This document shows positions 43,172-51,843 of a DNA stretch of 64,000 bases, in pieces. The notes under the pieces were generated by a model. That model did no database searches. It saw only the letters and a list, made by a program, of their open reading frames with translations, and was not told the DNA's origin. Made by a program: the position numbers and the translations under genes. The DNA comes from Cyanobium sp. ATX 6F1. Its GTDB lineage: Bacteria > Cyanobacteriota > Cyanobacteriia > PCC-6307 > Cyanobiaceae. The DNA lies in contig NZ_JAGQCS010000001.1 of the NCBI RefSeq assembly GCF_024346315.1, positions 372,001-436,000 of the forward strand. The letters are read 5' to 3'. The stretch's first letter is position 1. Each line of letters starts with the position of its first letter.

Positions 43172-43811
43172 TGTGGTGGCCATCGGGGATGTGCACGGCT
43201 GCGCCTCCCTGCTGGAGCAGGAACTATGGCCGCACCTAGATACGGGGGCGGAGCTGATCTTCCTGGGGGACCTGATCGATCGCTCCCCTGAACCGGAGGG
43301 CGACCGGAAGGTGCTGGAGCAGGTGTGGCTGCTGCAGGAGAACCCCGCCGCCTTCGGCCTGGCGGCGGTGACGGTGCTGCGGGGCAACCACGAGCAGATG
43401 CTGCTGAAGGCGCTGGCGCCAAGAGCGCAGGACCAGGACGTGGATCTGTGGCTGTGCAACGGCGGCAACCCCGACCTCCTGCCCCTGGCCCGCGAGCGCC
43501 GGGACTGGTTCGAGCAGCTGCCGTTCACGGCCATCCGCGGCGACCATTTGTTCGTCCATGCCGGCGTGCGCCCCGGAATCCGCCTAGAGCACCAGGCCAC
43601 AGACGATCTGATCTGGATCCGGAGGCCGTTTCTAACCAAGCCCCACGGGTTGGCCTACACCGTGGTGCATGGACACACGTTTCGGCATGACTACAAGGTG
43701 ACGCGGCTGCCGCATCGGATTGGGATCGACACCGGGGCGTATCTGAGTGGAACGCTGACGATCATGCGGTTTGAACTTCAATCCGAGCCAACTGGGGAGG
43801 CGGACGCATGA
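43158..43811 (+). CDS. PPP-family metallophosphatase
   Basis: A 217-residue calcineurin-like phosphatase of the bacterial PPP type (lambda-phosphatase/PrpA-like). The motifs are in order: GDVHG (residues 10-14), GDLIDR (about 37-42), GNHEQ (about 77-81), HAGVRPG (about 136) and a late VVHGHT. These hold two metal ions for Ser/Thr phosphate or Ap4A hydrolysis. It is embedded between the VWA gene (14-base overlap) and an unknown gene (ATGA overlap), so its substrate may be within this system. Confidence 0.9.
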   Translation: MTRTDVVAIGDVHGCASLLEQELWPHLDTGAELIFLGDLIDRSPEPEGDRKVLEQVWLLQENPAAFGLAAVTVLRGNHEQMLLKALAPRAQDQDVDLWLCNGGNPDLLPLARERRDWFEQLPFTAIRGDHLFVHAGVRPGIRLEHQATDDLIWIRRPFLTKPHGLAYTVVHGHTFRHDYKVTRLPHRIGIDTGAYLSGTLTIMRFELQSEPTGEADA

Positions 43812-44170
43812 GGCAACAGGAGATCTGCTGTGAGGCACGGCTGGCCTATCTGGACTATTTCTCCAGGACTGTGGCTGCCTCGATCTGCAGCCCACATCAC
43901 TACCTGATTTTCGACGAGGCGCTCTCGCCTCTTGTGCAGGCGCTGACCTTAAAGGAGATTCTGACCCTGCATCCAACCGATGCCTGCTGTCGGATTAAGG
44001 TGTGGTGTTGCGAGGATGTGGCTGATTTCACGGCTATGAAACAACGCGCCTGGAGCGAGGACGGCCGGAGGATCAAGCCCATGACCGCCATGCTTTACGT
44101 ACCACAGTTAGATGTGACAGGGTCAAGGCCTGCTGGGATGATCGATGAGATTTTCGGTCTTACTAATTAG
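43808..44170 (+). CDS. Unknown protein, last gene of the VWA/phosphatase operon
   Basis: A 120-residue protein whose ATG overlaps the phosphatase stop (ATGA). It has seven Cys, including CCRIKVWCC, and a mixed alpha/beta look. No family is recognised. A 7-base hairpin (CGGTCTT / AAGACCG, 44155-44178) covers its stop codon but lacks a T-run. Coupled translation implies a shared function with the phosphatase and VWA protein. Confidence 0.6.
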   Translation: MRQQEICCEARLAYLDYFSRTVAASICSPHHYLIFDEALSPLVQALTLKEILTLHPTDACCRIKVWCCEDVADFTAMKQRAWSEDGRRIKPMTAMLYVPQLDVTGSRPAGMIDEIFGLTN

Positions 44171-44341
44171 CAAGACCGATTGAGATGGCCTATAGTATTT
44201 TTGCATAACAGGTGAATGTGCGCCATGAGCTCATTGTTGGAAGCGATGCTTTAGTAAGCAGCCTGTAGCCACTAGGCCCACTTCACGACTGCCCAGCCTT
44301 CAAGTCAAGAACACTTCCAATTTCAGCATTCACACTCCCCA

Positions 44342-45364
44342 ATGCCAGTTCTTCAACAATCTCAATCAGTTCCAGATCTACAAGCAGTCAACGAGATTCG
44401 CTACATCAAGCTAGGAGACAAAGGCAGGCAAGAGATAGCATGTATCCAAAATGACTTTTGTTACATTGGATTTTGCTCATCAGATCCAGATTGTTTTCAG
44501 CTCATGATGGAGGCAAAGAGCGCTGGCGCCTCCAATAAGGATAAGGCCTGGAAACTCGTATGGGACTTCCATTTCTCAGAAGCGAAGGGTACAGACAATA
44601 AACGTAAACAGAATGCAACATCAGCGACAAACCAGTTGCGTTACTTCTTTGAATCAGGAGAGGAAACGCTCTGGATAACCTTCCATGCGCGAAAGCTCTA
44701 CTTTGCAATTCTAGACCCCTCTATTCCGCCAAGACGCGCAGAGGATGGTAGCCATCGCTCAGTTCTCGGCCAATGGCGCTGCACAGATATCGAAGGAAAT
44801 GAATTCCTGGAAGAGAAGCTTTCGGGTCGAATAACCCAAACAAAGTCCTATAGAGGAACCTCATGTAAAATTGCAAATGATGCGAAAGAATATCTTCTTC
44901 GGAGAATTCTCTGCCAACTGCACCCTTATCAAAAAACGGTTGTTTTGGCAATGGGGCAATTAAGCCGCGGCATCACAGCAGCAATACGCTCACTCACGCC
45001 TGGGGACTTTGAGCTTCTTGTGGAGCTTATTTTCTCGCAAACCCTCCGAAGAATAAGCACAACTGGCAAAGTGCAGGACTTTGTAGATCTTGTGTTCGAG
45101 AATCCACTAGACGAAAGCAAGGTGAGTGTTCAGGTAAAATCAAGAACAACTCCCGCTGAATTCCATGAATACGCAACGTCTCCCGGCCTAGAAACTTATC
45201 AGTTCTTCTACTTCGTATATCATTCATCAGAATGTCTTCTGGAAGACTTCACCATCCCTTCTGGTGTTGACGGCACTAAAATCAAGATTCTCGATATCTC
45301 TAAAATTGCCTCCATGGCCATTGACGTGGGTCTCATCTCATGGGTAATGGATAAAGCAGGCTGA
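44342..45364 (+). CDS. PD-(D/E)XK-like restriction endonuclease, AT-rich island gene
   Basis: A 340-residue protein with an unrecognised N-terminal two-thirds and a C-terminal Mrr-like nuclease region (about residues 215-290). That region has LTPGDFELLVELIFSQTLRR, a VQDFVDLVFE strand with Asp, then SVQVKSRTT, where Q-x-K takes the E-x-K place, a known Mrr variation. A helix YATSPGLETY follows. The DNA is strikingly AT-rich next to GC-rich neighbours, a sign of transfer. It lies 31 bases before the large nuclease-helicase gene on the same strand. Confidence 0.65.
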   Translation: MPVLQQSQSVPDLQAVNEIRYIKLGDKGRQEIACIQNDFCYIGFCSSDPDCFQLMMEAKSAGASNKDKAWKLVWDFHFSEAKGTDNKRKQNATSATNQLRYFFESGEETLWITFHARKLYFAILDPSIPPRRAEDGSHRSVLGQWRCTDIEGNEFLEEKLSGRITQTKSYRGTSCKIANDAKEYLLRRILCQLHPYQKTVVLAMGQLSRGITAAIRSLTPGDFELLVELIFSQTLRRISTTGKVQDFVDLVFENPLDESKVSVQVKSRTTPAEFHEYATSPGLETYQFFYFVYHSSECLLEDFTIPSGVDGTKIKILDISKIASMAIDVGLISWVMDKAG

Positions 45365-45395
45365 GCGAGCCACGTCTCACATTTATGACCTCTCG

Positions 45396-48300
45396 ATGAC
45401 CTCTCGCCCCACCACCCCTAGCCAGCTCGCCCTCTTCAGCCGTAGCCCACGGATCGGTGCCTGGTGGGAGGAGCTCAAATCCAGGGGTCTTTTCACGGGC
45501 AAGCAACCACCTCCCTCCTCCCTTGATGAGCAACTGTTCGCCGATGGTCTGCGCCTTGAGCAGGTGTTGCTCAACCGGTTGGAAGCCGAGGGCTATCGCA
45601 TCGCCCGCCTGGCCGGCAAGCAGAGCGAGGCTGATTACGTCGCCACCCGCGAGGCGATGGCAGCAGGGTTCGACTTCATCCATCAGGCCTCACTGAACAA
45701 CGGAGAGATCCGCGGCTCGGCCGATGTGCTGCGCAGGATTCCCCAGCCCTCGGCCCTGGGTGACTGGAGCTACATCCCGATCGAATGCAAGCTGGCCAGT
45801 AAGCCACGCACCACCTTTCTGGTCCAGGCTTGTGCCTATTGCGAACTGCTCACCCCATTGCTGGGGCACCGGCCCGATCGCTTCGAGTTGTTTCTCGGCG
45901 GTGGCCGCTTCCAGACCTATGACACTGACCGCTTCTGGGCCTGGTACCAACAGCTCCGCAACCGCTACCGCGATTTCTGTGCTTCCTTCGATTCCGCCTC
46001 GCCGCCGGAGGATGAACCCGGTGATCACGGCAGCTGGAGCGCCTTCATCGAGGAGCGGCTGATCGCCGAGCGGGATCTTGTGTTGGTGGCGAACATGCGC
46101 CAGAACCAGCGCCTCAAGCTCAAGGCCGCCGGCATCCACACAATCGAGCAGCTGGCCGAACTGCCTCCCGCCGCCAGCATCGCTGGCCTGGCGGCCGAGG
46201 TCCTGTTCGAGTTACGTCAGCAGGCCCAGCTGCAACTCACACCCCATGGGGCCGATGGCAAGCCCGCGTTCCTGGTGCGCCCCCTGCAGCAGGGCAAGGG
46301 CTTAGCCGCCCTCCCCGCCGCCGATGCCGGCGACATCTGGTTCGACATGGAGGGACTCCAGGATGCCGTTGCCGCCAAGAAGCTCGAATACCTTTTTGGG
46401 GCCTGCTACCGGGAGGCCCCGGCTGAGCCGGCAGCCTTCATCGCCTGGTGGGGCCATCGCCCCCTGGAAGAGAAGCGGGCCTTCGAGGGGTTTGTGGATT
46501 GGGTGGAGGAACGAAGACGCCGTCATCCAGGCCTGCACGTCTACCACTACGCCAGCTATGAAAAAGCGGCGATGCGACGCCTCTCCCAGCAACACTCCAC
46601 CCGAGAAGCGGTGATCGATGACTGGTTGCGCAGTGATCTGCTCTGTGACCTGCTGCCGGTCGTCACCCGCTCAATCGTGCTCGGTGAAGGCAGCTACTCG
46701 ATCAAGAAAGTGGAGGGGCTCTACATGGGCCCCCGTGGCGCCGATGTCACCAATGCCGGTGATTCCGTCGTCGCGTACCTGCACTGGCAATCCTCCGGTG
46801 AGCCTCCCCTGCCGGGCGCAGCTCCCGAAGGCAGCCCCAGGCTTCAGGCCATCGAGGACTACAACCGCGACGACTGCGTCTCCACGGTGCTGCTGCATGA
46901 CTGGCTGCTGGTTCTGCGCCGCGCCCAGGGCCTGCCCGATCAACCGCTTGAACAGGCTGAGGAGGAACGCCCTGATGCGGAACCCTGGCCCCTGGAAGCC
47001 CTCAGCGCCCGGTTGATCGCCGAGTTGCCTGAGCAGCTCCAGAGCGATCCCGCCGCCAATGCTCCAGAAGCCGACCTGCTCGACCAGGAACGACTGGGTC
47101 CCCGGGGCCTGAGCTGGCGGGTGCAACGGCTACTGGCCCAGCTGCTGCCGTTCCATCACCGCGAGGCCAAGGTGGCCTGGTGGGCCTACTTCGATCGCAG
47201 GGGTAAGGCCCTGCAGAGCCCGGAGGAACTCGACGCCGATGGCGAGGCGATCAACGGAGTCGTATGGCAAGGCTCCGAGAGTGTGCCGAGTGCGCGCACC
47301 GGCGCCGATCTGCACACCTTCGCCTTCGATCCGAGTCAGACCCTCAAACTCCATGTCGCCCATGGAGATGGGTCCATCAAGCTGGAGATCCCCGAGACCG
47401 GCCAGAAGCTCCAGGCCGTGGTGATCGACGGCGAACAGGGCACCCTCACCCTCAAGTACCCCTGGAGCACGAGAGACAAGCGGCAGGCCGCCGGCCAGGC
47501 GGTGGAACTTCCCAAGGGTCCCATCCCTCTGATCAAGGTGCCCGAGGACATCAGCGAGCTTCTACGCGACAGCCTGCTGGCCCAGGCCGAGAGCTGGGTG
47601 GATGGTGGCAAGCCCATCCCTGCCGCCATCGTTCACCTGCTGGAGCGCCGTGCCATTGAGCCACTGATCTCGCTCAATCATGCCCTCGCAGCCGATCCGA
47701 GCGCCTTGCCGGCCCATCTGGCGGCGTTTCTTGCCTCCCACAGCAATCTGACCCTGGCGCTCCAGGGCCCCCCCGGCACGGGCAAAACCACCGTCACCGC
47801 TGAGGTCATTGCCGAGTTGGTGGAGCGCGGTCTGCGGGTGGCGATCAGCTCGAACAGCCACGCCGCGATCAACAACCTGCTGCTCAAGGCCCACAGCACC
47901 TGCGCAGGCCGTGGCCTCAGCCAGCAGGTGGTGAAATGCAGCACCGCTAAAGACGACAAAGGTCTGGTCGGCCAGCCCGTGGCGCTCTGCAAACCCGATG
48001 CCCTCGCCGGATCGATGGCCGTGGTGGGCGGCACGGCCTGGATGTTCGCTCGCCCCGTGATGGAGGAGGCCTTCGACTGGCTGGTGGTGGATGAGGCGGG
48101 GCAGATGTCCCTGGCCAATCTGCTGGTGATGGCTCGCTGCGCCCGAGGAATCCTGCTGGTGGGCGACCAGCAGCAACTGGCCCAGCCCAGCCAGGCCGAT
48201 CACCCGGGAGAAAGCGGCCGCTCCTGCCTGGAGTATCTGATGCAGGACAAAGCGGTGGTGCCGGCAGATCGGGGCGTGTTCCTGGCCACCAGCTGGCGGA

Positions 48301-48941
48301 TGGAACCCTCGCTCACCTCGATGGTTTCGGCGCTCTTCTACAACGGCCGGCTCAAGGCCAGCCCCGCCAATGCGATCAACCGGATCGAGTGGCGGGAGCC
48401 CTTCACCGGCAGCGATGGTGGAGTCGTCCCCAGCCAAGGGTTGGTGTTTGAGGCGGTTGAGCACACCGGCTGCAGCGTCAGCTCAGAAGAAGAAATCGAG
48501 CGCATCGCTCGGCTGGTGGAATCCCTGCTGGGCTCCAGCTACCGCCATGCCAGCAGCGGCGCTGAACGCAGTGGGGTTCTAACCCCGATCGACATCCTGG
48601 TGACAGCTCCCTACAACGTTCAGGTGAACCGGCTGCAGCAAAGGCTGGGCAACCGTGCCCGGGTGGGAACGGTGGACCGATTCCAGGGCCAGGAAGCCCC
48701 CGTGGCCATCCACTCCCTCACCGCCAGTGACGGAGATGCCGCCCCCCGAGGCCTGGGTTTCCTGTTGCAGCCCAACCGGCTCAACGTGGCCATCAGCCGT
48801 GCCCGTTGCCTCTCGATCGTTGTCGGCTCACCCGGCCTCGTAACGGGTATCGCCAACACGGTGGAGGAGGCGGAGCAGATCAATCGGTTGTGCCGCTTGG
48901 TCCAAGCTTCCATGGAAGATGATCGCCGAGATATCAGCTGA
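45396..48941 (+). CDS. TM0106-type RecB-like nuclease / DEDDh exonuclease / SF1 helicase
   Basis: A three-part protein of 1181 residues. N-terminal RecB/Cas4-like nuclease: GSADVL with Asp, then IPIECKLASK (E-x-K) near residue 130. Middle RNase H-like exonuclease: DIWFDMEG (near 315), later HYASYEKAAM and EDYNRDDC (near 490). C-terminal SF1 (Upf1/AAA_12-like) helicase: Walker A GPPGTGKTT near 793, VVDEAGQMS, LVGDQQQLAQ, GTVDRFQGQE and LNVAISRAR. The family is common near defence genes and is thought to process DNA or RNA ends. Codons are host-like. Confidence 0.9.
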   Translation: MTSRPTTPSQLALFSRSPRIGAWWEELKSRGLFTGKQPPPSSLDEQLFADGLRLEQVLLNRLEAEGYRIARLAGKQSEADYVATREAMAAGFDFIHQASLNNGEIRGSADVLRRIPQPSALGDWSYIPIECKLASKPRTTFLVQACAYCELLTPLLGHRPDRFELFLGGGRFQTYDTDRFWAWYQQLRNRYRDFCASFDSASPPEDEPGDHGSWSAFIEERLIAERDLVLVANMRQNQRLKLKAAGIHTIEQLAELPPAASIAGLAAEVLFELRQQAQLQLTPHGADGKPAFLVRPLQQGKGLAALPAADAGDIWFDMEGLQDAVAAKKLEYLFGACYREAPAEPAAFIAWWGHRPLEEKRAFEGFVDWVEERRRRHPGLHVYHYASYEKAAMRRLSQQHSTREAVIDDWLRSDLLCDLLPVVTRSIVLGEGSYSIKKVEGLYMGPRGADVTNAGDSVVAYLHWQSSGEPPLPGAAPEGSPRLQAIEDYNRDDCVSTVLLHDWLLVLRRAQGLPDQPLEQAEEERPDAEPWPLEALSARLIAELPEQLQSDPAANAPEADLLDQERLGPRGLSWRVQRLLAQLLPFHHREAKVAWWAYFDRRGKALQSPEELDADGEAINGVVWQGSESVPSARTGADLHTFAFDPSQTLKLHVAHGDGSIKLEIPETGQKLQAVVIDGEQGTLTLKYPWSTRDKRQAAGQAVELPKGPIPLIKVPEDISELLRDSLLAQAESWVDGGKPIPAAIVHLLERRAIEPLISLNHALAADPSALPAHLAAFLASHSNLTLALQGPPGTGKTTVTAEVIAELVERGLRVAISSNSHAAINNLLLKAHSTCAGRGLSQQVVKCSTAKDDKGLVGQPVALCKPDALAGSMAVVGGTAWMFARPVMEEAFDWLVVDEAGQMSLANLLVMARCARGILLVGDQQQLAQPSQADHPGESGRSCLEYLMQDKAVVPADRGVFLATSWRMEPSLTSMVSALFYNGRLKASPANAINRIEWREPFTGSDGGVVPSQGLVFEAVEHTGCSVSSEEEIERIARLVESLLGSSYRHASSGAERSGVLTPIDILVTAPYNVQVNRLQQRLGNRARVGTVDRFQGQEAPVAIHSLTASDGDAAPRGLGFLLQPNRLNVAISRARCLSIVVGSPGLVTGIANTVEEAEQINRLCRLVQASMEDDRRDIS

Positions 48942-48958
48942 ACTGAATTGGATACCCT

Positions 48959-49375
48959 ATGTCGTTCAACGTCAAGTCTTGGTTGGTAGATGCGGTAGTC
49001 GATTCTGTACTCGCCAAGCCATCTGGCTCATGCCACGGAATTACTGGTTTCTGGCTTGCATCGCTGAACCGCGTACGCAATGAGCGCATCCTGAGAATTG
49101 GCACGCTCAATGGGCATCACTTCTTGCTTGCTGCTGAGATTGACACGGATGCGACGCACGTCATGGACCCGAAGCGTCTTGATGAGTACGTCGAGCACGA
49201 GATGCTCAAGCACTCGAAAGACAAGGACTCCTTTTCCATACAAGCTGCTAGCGCCCACGTACAAGAATGCGTCGATAAAGGGCGTATCGTCGTCGCCTTC
49301 CGGAATGCTCGTGCATTTACCGGAGAGTTCAAGAGCAATGGGCGAAACTCCGTTTGGTATGAGGAAGATCAGTGA
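48959..49375 (+). CDS. Hypothetical protein (138 aa), foreign-looking
   Basis: A 138-residue soluble protein starting 17 bases after the helicase stop (ATG 48959). Recognisable blocks are SWLVDAVVDSVLAKPSG, GFWLASLNRVRNERILRIG and IVVAFRNARAF, but no family is evident. Base and codon use differ from the helicase gene, which points to a separate origin. It could be a small immunity or accessory gene of the nuclease-helicase cluster. Confidence 0.55.
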   Translation: MSFNVKSWLVDAVVDSVLAKPSGSCHGITGFWLASLNRVRNERILRIGTLNGHHFLLAAEIDTDATHVMDPKRLDEYVEHEMLKHSKDKDSFSIQAASAHVQECVDKGRIVVAFRNARAFTGEFKSNGRNSVWYEEDQ

Positions 49376-49693
49376 CATTGAAACCCACCCCAATACTGTA
49401 AGCCTTGAGTTCACAGTGACCAAACTGGAGTTGTGTTCTAAGCCAGCCACAATGTCACACTGGAACTCAACGAACTAGGAATTGGCATGCCAACTGGGAA
49501 CGGTGCAGTGGAAGCATGTGCGCTTAACTTAAGAGCAATGGGTACAATATTGTCTCATTTAGGCTAAATAGCTAATCGGGTAACGATATTGAGACGACCA
49601 AGGACGGTAAAACCTTATATGTAGAATGCAAAGGTGGGTCGTCAAGAAGGACGGGCGATACTTTTAGCGGGAGGGATGGCATCGTCCCTCCGC
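49376..49693. other. Intergenic region with a 13-bp bulged hairpin
   Basis: No gene is seen. The 3' end contains an imperfect palindrome, 49405-49470: TTGAGTTC-a-CAGTG pairs with CACTG-GAACTCAA, leaving a single unpaired A. A 9-base inverted pair GTGACATTG (49372-49380) / CAATGTCAC (49450-49458) overlaps it. It may be a recombination or transcription-stop element. Confidence 0.5.
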
Positions 49694-50377
49694 TCACGCT
49701 TGTGAGGAGGTGGCGTGAGCCGGTTCAGCGGCGACTCCGTCCTCCCGGTGGGCAAACGCGGGATGGATCACCCCGGTCGAGCTGTAGCGCAGGCGCTGGT
49801 TGATCCCATCCATCGTGAAGTCGTAAAGCTCTCCATCATTGAGGTCGATGAACTGCCCCGTCAGCACGATGACGTCGTGCTCGTCCACCGCGGCCATGAA
49901 GACTCCATAGTCCAGGCGATGGAGATGAGCGTGGTTGCCGTAAGCCTGCTTGAGATCCTGAAAAATCTCGGCCAGCACCTCCAGCACCTCCTCGCTGAGA
50001 ACCTCCTCCGAACTGCTGCCCTCCGGCAGGTTGTAGGCCGTGGGCATCAGCGCGACCAGGGAACCGGGAACGATGGGCTCTTCTTCCGGCGCATAGACCT
50101 TCGGACAGAAACCCCGGCTCTCCAGCATCCACTCGAGCAGCTCGTCCAGACCCGTCACATCGGCGGTCATCAGGGCGACCTCTCCCTCTCCATCCGGCTT
50201 GGTCTTGACCCAGGTGATCCGGCTGATGGCCTCAAACGAGCGGGCCTCAGCCAACCAGGGGAGCAGATCCTGCTCGGAGCAGCCCATGAAGCCCTCCTCC
50301 ACAAGGTTGTCGATGCTGCGTGCGGTCACGGTCAGCTGATCAAGCCAGTTCTGGGCCAAAGGAGGAAGTTGATCCAT
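49694..50377 (-). CDS. Hypothetical acidic protein (227 aa)
   Basis: A soluble protein of 227 residues, strongly acidic, with blocks such as NWLDQLTVTARSIDNLVEEG, LDELLEWMLESRGFCPKVY and HDVIVLTGQFIDLNDGELYD. There is no signal peptide, helix-turn-helix or catalytic motif that I recognise. Codon use is host-like. The ATG is at 50377. It stands alone between the hairpin region and small genes. Confidence 0.65.
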   Translation of the reverse strand: MDQLPPLAQNWLDQLTVTARSIDNLVEEGFMGCSEQDLLPWLAEARSFEAISRITWVKTKPDGEGEVALMTADVTGLDELLEWMLESRGFCPKVYAPEEEPIVPGSLVALMPTAYNLPEGSSSEEVLSEEVLEVLAEIFQDLKQAYGNHAHLHRLDYGVFMAAVDEHDVIVLTGQFIDLNDGELYDFTMDGINQRLRYSSTGVIHPAFAHREDGVAAEPAHATSSQA

Positions 50378-50512
50378 GGGGGCTTCAGGACGTCATTGAG
50401 GATCTCACTATTTTAGCACTTGCACTGCCACTGTTGTCTTGCGTGTCGATTGGGACGATGCCGGCCATTCACCCATCCGATCGGAGCAGCCCCTGAAACA
50501 GCGCCAGGGCAA

Positions 50513-50671
50513 TCACGTAGCCCAGTTGTTTGAGGCGAAAGGCCCGGGCAGGACGCCAACGATGCGGAAGCGGTTGCGCTCCCAGCGCGTGGGGCGGAAA
50601 CGCAGCACCTGGCGGCCGTCGCTGAGCCACCCTTCTTTGGGCGACAGGGGTGGTCCCTTGCTGATGGCCAT
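50513..50671 (-). CDS. DUF1651-like small protein, shortened (52 aa)
   Basis: The 52 residues from the ATG at 50671 contain KEGWLSDGRQVLRFRPTRW, the N-terminal signature of the picocyanobacterial DUF1651 family. The family C-terminus (G-W near a final P-Q-W) is absent; the frame stops early at 50513, so it is likely truncated. It begins seven bases after the stop of the Cys-rich gene upstream on the same strand. Confidence 0.5.
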   Translation of the reverse strand: MAISKGPPLSPKEGWLSDGRQVLRFRPTRWERNRFRIVGVLPGPFASNNWAT

Positions 50672-50677
50672 GCCTGC

Positions 50678-51001
50678 TCATGCCACCTCCGGACACCAGC
50701 CCCGCTGGCGCGTCATGTCATCGGTCCAGCCCTTGCAGCGGTGCGTGAGGTGCTCGCCCTGGGCCAGCAGTCCCTGGTGCAGCTGACAGGTGAGCAGGGG
50801 AATGCAGTTCACCCCGGCGTGGTGGCGAAAGAAGTGGCAGGTCATGCAGACCTTGCGGCTGCGGCTGGGGCGCAGCACGGCCTGATCCAGATAGGGCCAG
50901 TCCTCGACGGTCACTTCCTCCGCGCTGGGGTTCGTGTCCCGATGGGAACCGCGAGAGCGAGCAGGGGGAGCAGACACCAGAGCGCCAAGCGAGAGGTACA
51001 C
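50678..51001 (-). CDS. Small Cys-rich hypothetical protein
   Basis: The C-terminal ~55 residues look conserved and metal-binding: VCMTCHFFRHHAGVNCIPLL, TCQLHQGLLAQGEHL, RCKGWTDD and GWCPEVA, giving six Cys and several His. The upstream part is low complexity. The start is uncertain: GTG 51001 is used here, and GTG 50914 after GGAGGAA is an alternative. The family is unrecognised, though similar short Cys proteins occur in picocyanobacteria. Confidence 0.55.
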   Translation of the reverse strand: MYLSLGALVSAPPARSRGSHRDTNPSAEEVTVEDWPYLDQAVLRPSRSRKVCMTCHFFRHHAGVNCIPLLTCQLHQGLLAQGEHLTHRCKGWTDDMTRQRGWCPEVA

Positions 51002-51138
51002 CTGTACTAGCAGGAGTTCGCTTGGGTTGGCCAGCGCCGACCGGGCGTCGTGCACCAGTGGCGGCTGGATGGCGGCTCGGCACCACGGCCAGGATGCCCC
51101 TGGCGGGGCGCGGCGCGGGTGTCCGTCGCTCGCCATCC

Positions 51139-51336
51139 ATGTCCGCCATTGCCTGCATCGGCGTCGAGTTCCTCGAGCCGGCCGATAACCCCGGCGCCCA
51201 AGCCCGCATCTGGTTCCTCGATGCCACCGGCCAGGTGGTGCGGCCCTGCCGCCTGGTGCCCGCTCCGATCGCCAAGCTGCGCGGCCAGCAGCTGCAGCGC
51301 TTCTTTGGCGGCGAGTGCTCGCTCTGGTTTCGCTGA
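51139..51336 (+). CDS. Small hypothetical protein (65 aa)
   Basis: A 65-residue frame starting at the ATG at 51139 (MSAIACIGVEFLEP). It is beta-rich with RIWFLDATGQVVRPCRL and LQRFFGGECSLWFR. It looks like a compact real domain, but no family is recognised. It diverges from the Cys-rich gene. Confidence 0.45.
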   Translation: MSAIACIGVEFLEPADNPGAQARIWFLDATGQVVRPCRLVPAPIAKLRGQQLQRFFGGECSLWFR

Positions 51337-51595
51337 GCACCCGATCCAGAGGCTCTTGGAGTGGGCCAGACGCTTGGCGTCCCCCATCGCGCTCACAGCT
51401 CGTGGCGGGAGCACGGCCGAACGGCGTCAACTGGGGCTGCTGCAGAACCTCAGGGCATGGCGATGGGTCCCCCACGGTGGCCTCCTGCTCGGCTCGGCAA
51501 GGGCTACGCAAGCGGCCTGCCGCGCTGCGGCGAAGCCGCCCCTGCCTTCTCCTGTGCGGGAGGCCAGCACCGAGGGGTCCCTCGCCACACGCACC

Positions 51596-51811
51596 ATGAA
51601 AGTTCCATCCGGCCCGAGCAGCCCAATCCGCTGCGTCGTCGTTCACTTCTATCCCGGTGGCCTCAAGGGCAGCGCCCACCCGTGTGAGCTGCAGTTCTTC
51701 GGGAAGCGCGGCAAGCCCGTCAAGAAGATGCGCTTCATTCCCGCCGAAAAGGCGCACGCGATCGCCCGCAAGTTGCAGGGCACCAAGGGCTGCACCGTTT
51801 CGGTCATCTGA
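51596..51811 (+). CDS. Small basic hypothetical protein (71 aa)
   Basis: The 71 residues from the ATG at 51596 include IRCVVVHFYPGGLKGSAHP, RGKPVKKMRFIPAEKA and a final GTKGCTVSVI. It is basic, which suggests nucleic-acid contact, unproven. A strong terminator begins eight bases after its stop, which supports it as the end of a transcription unit. Confidence 0.5.
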   Translation: MKVPSGPSSPIRCVVVHFYPGGLKGSAHPCELQFFGKRGKPVKKMRFIPAEKAHAIARKLQGTKGCTVSVI

Positions 51812-51818
51812 GGCCCAA

Positions 51819-51843
51819 GGGCCGCTGCGGCGGCCCTTTTTTT
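51819..51843 (+). terminator. Strong rho-independent terminator
   Basis: A perfect stem GGGCCGC-TGCG-GCGGCCC (51819-51836) is followed by seven T. Confidence 0.88.

Noticed and set aside
42614-43639. Minus-strand frame across VWA and phosphatase genes
   Set aside because: No domain, and both plus-strand genes have intact catalytic or MIDAS motifs.
44155-44178. Hairpin over the stop codon of the last VWA-operon gene as a terminator
   Set aside because: Stem of 7 bases is clear, but no T-run follows on either strand in the right place.
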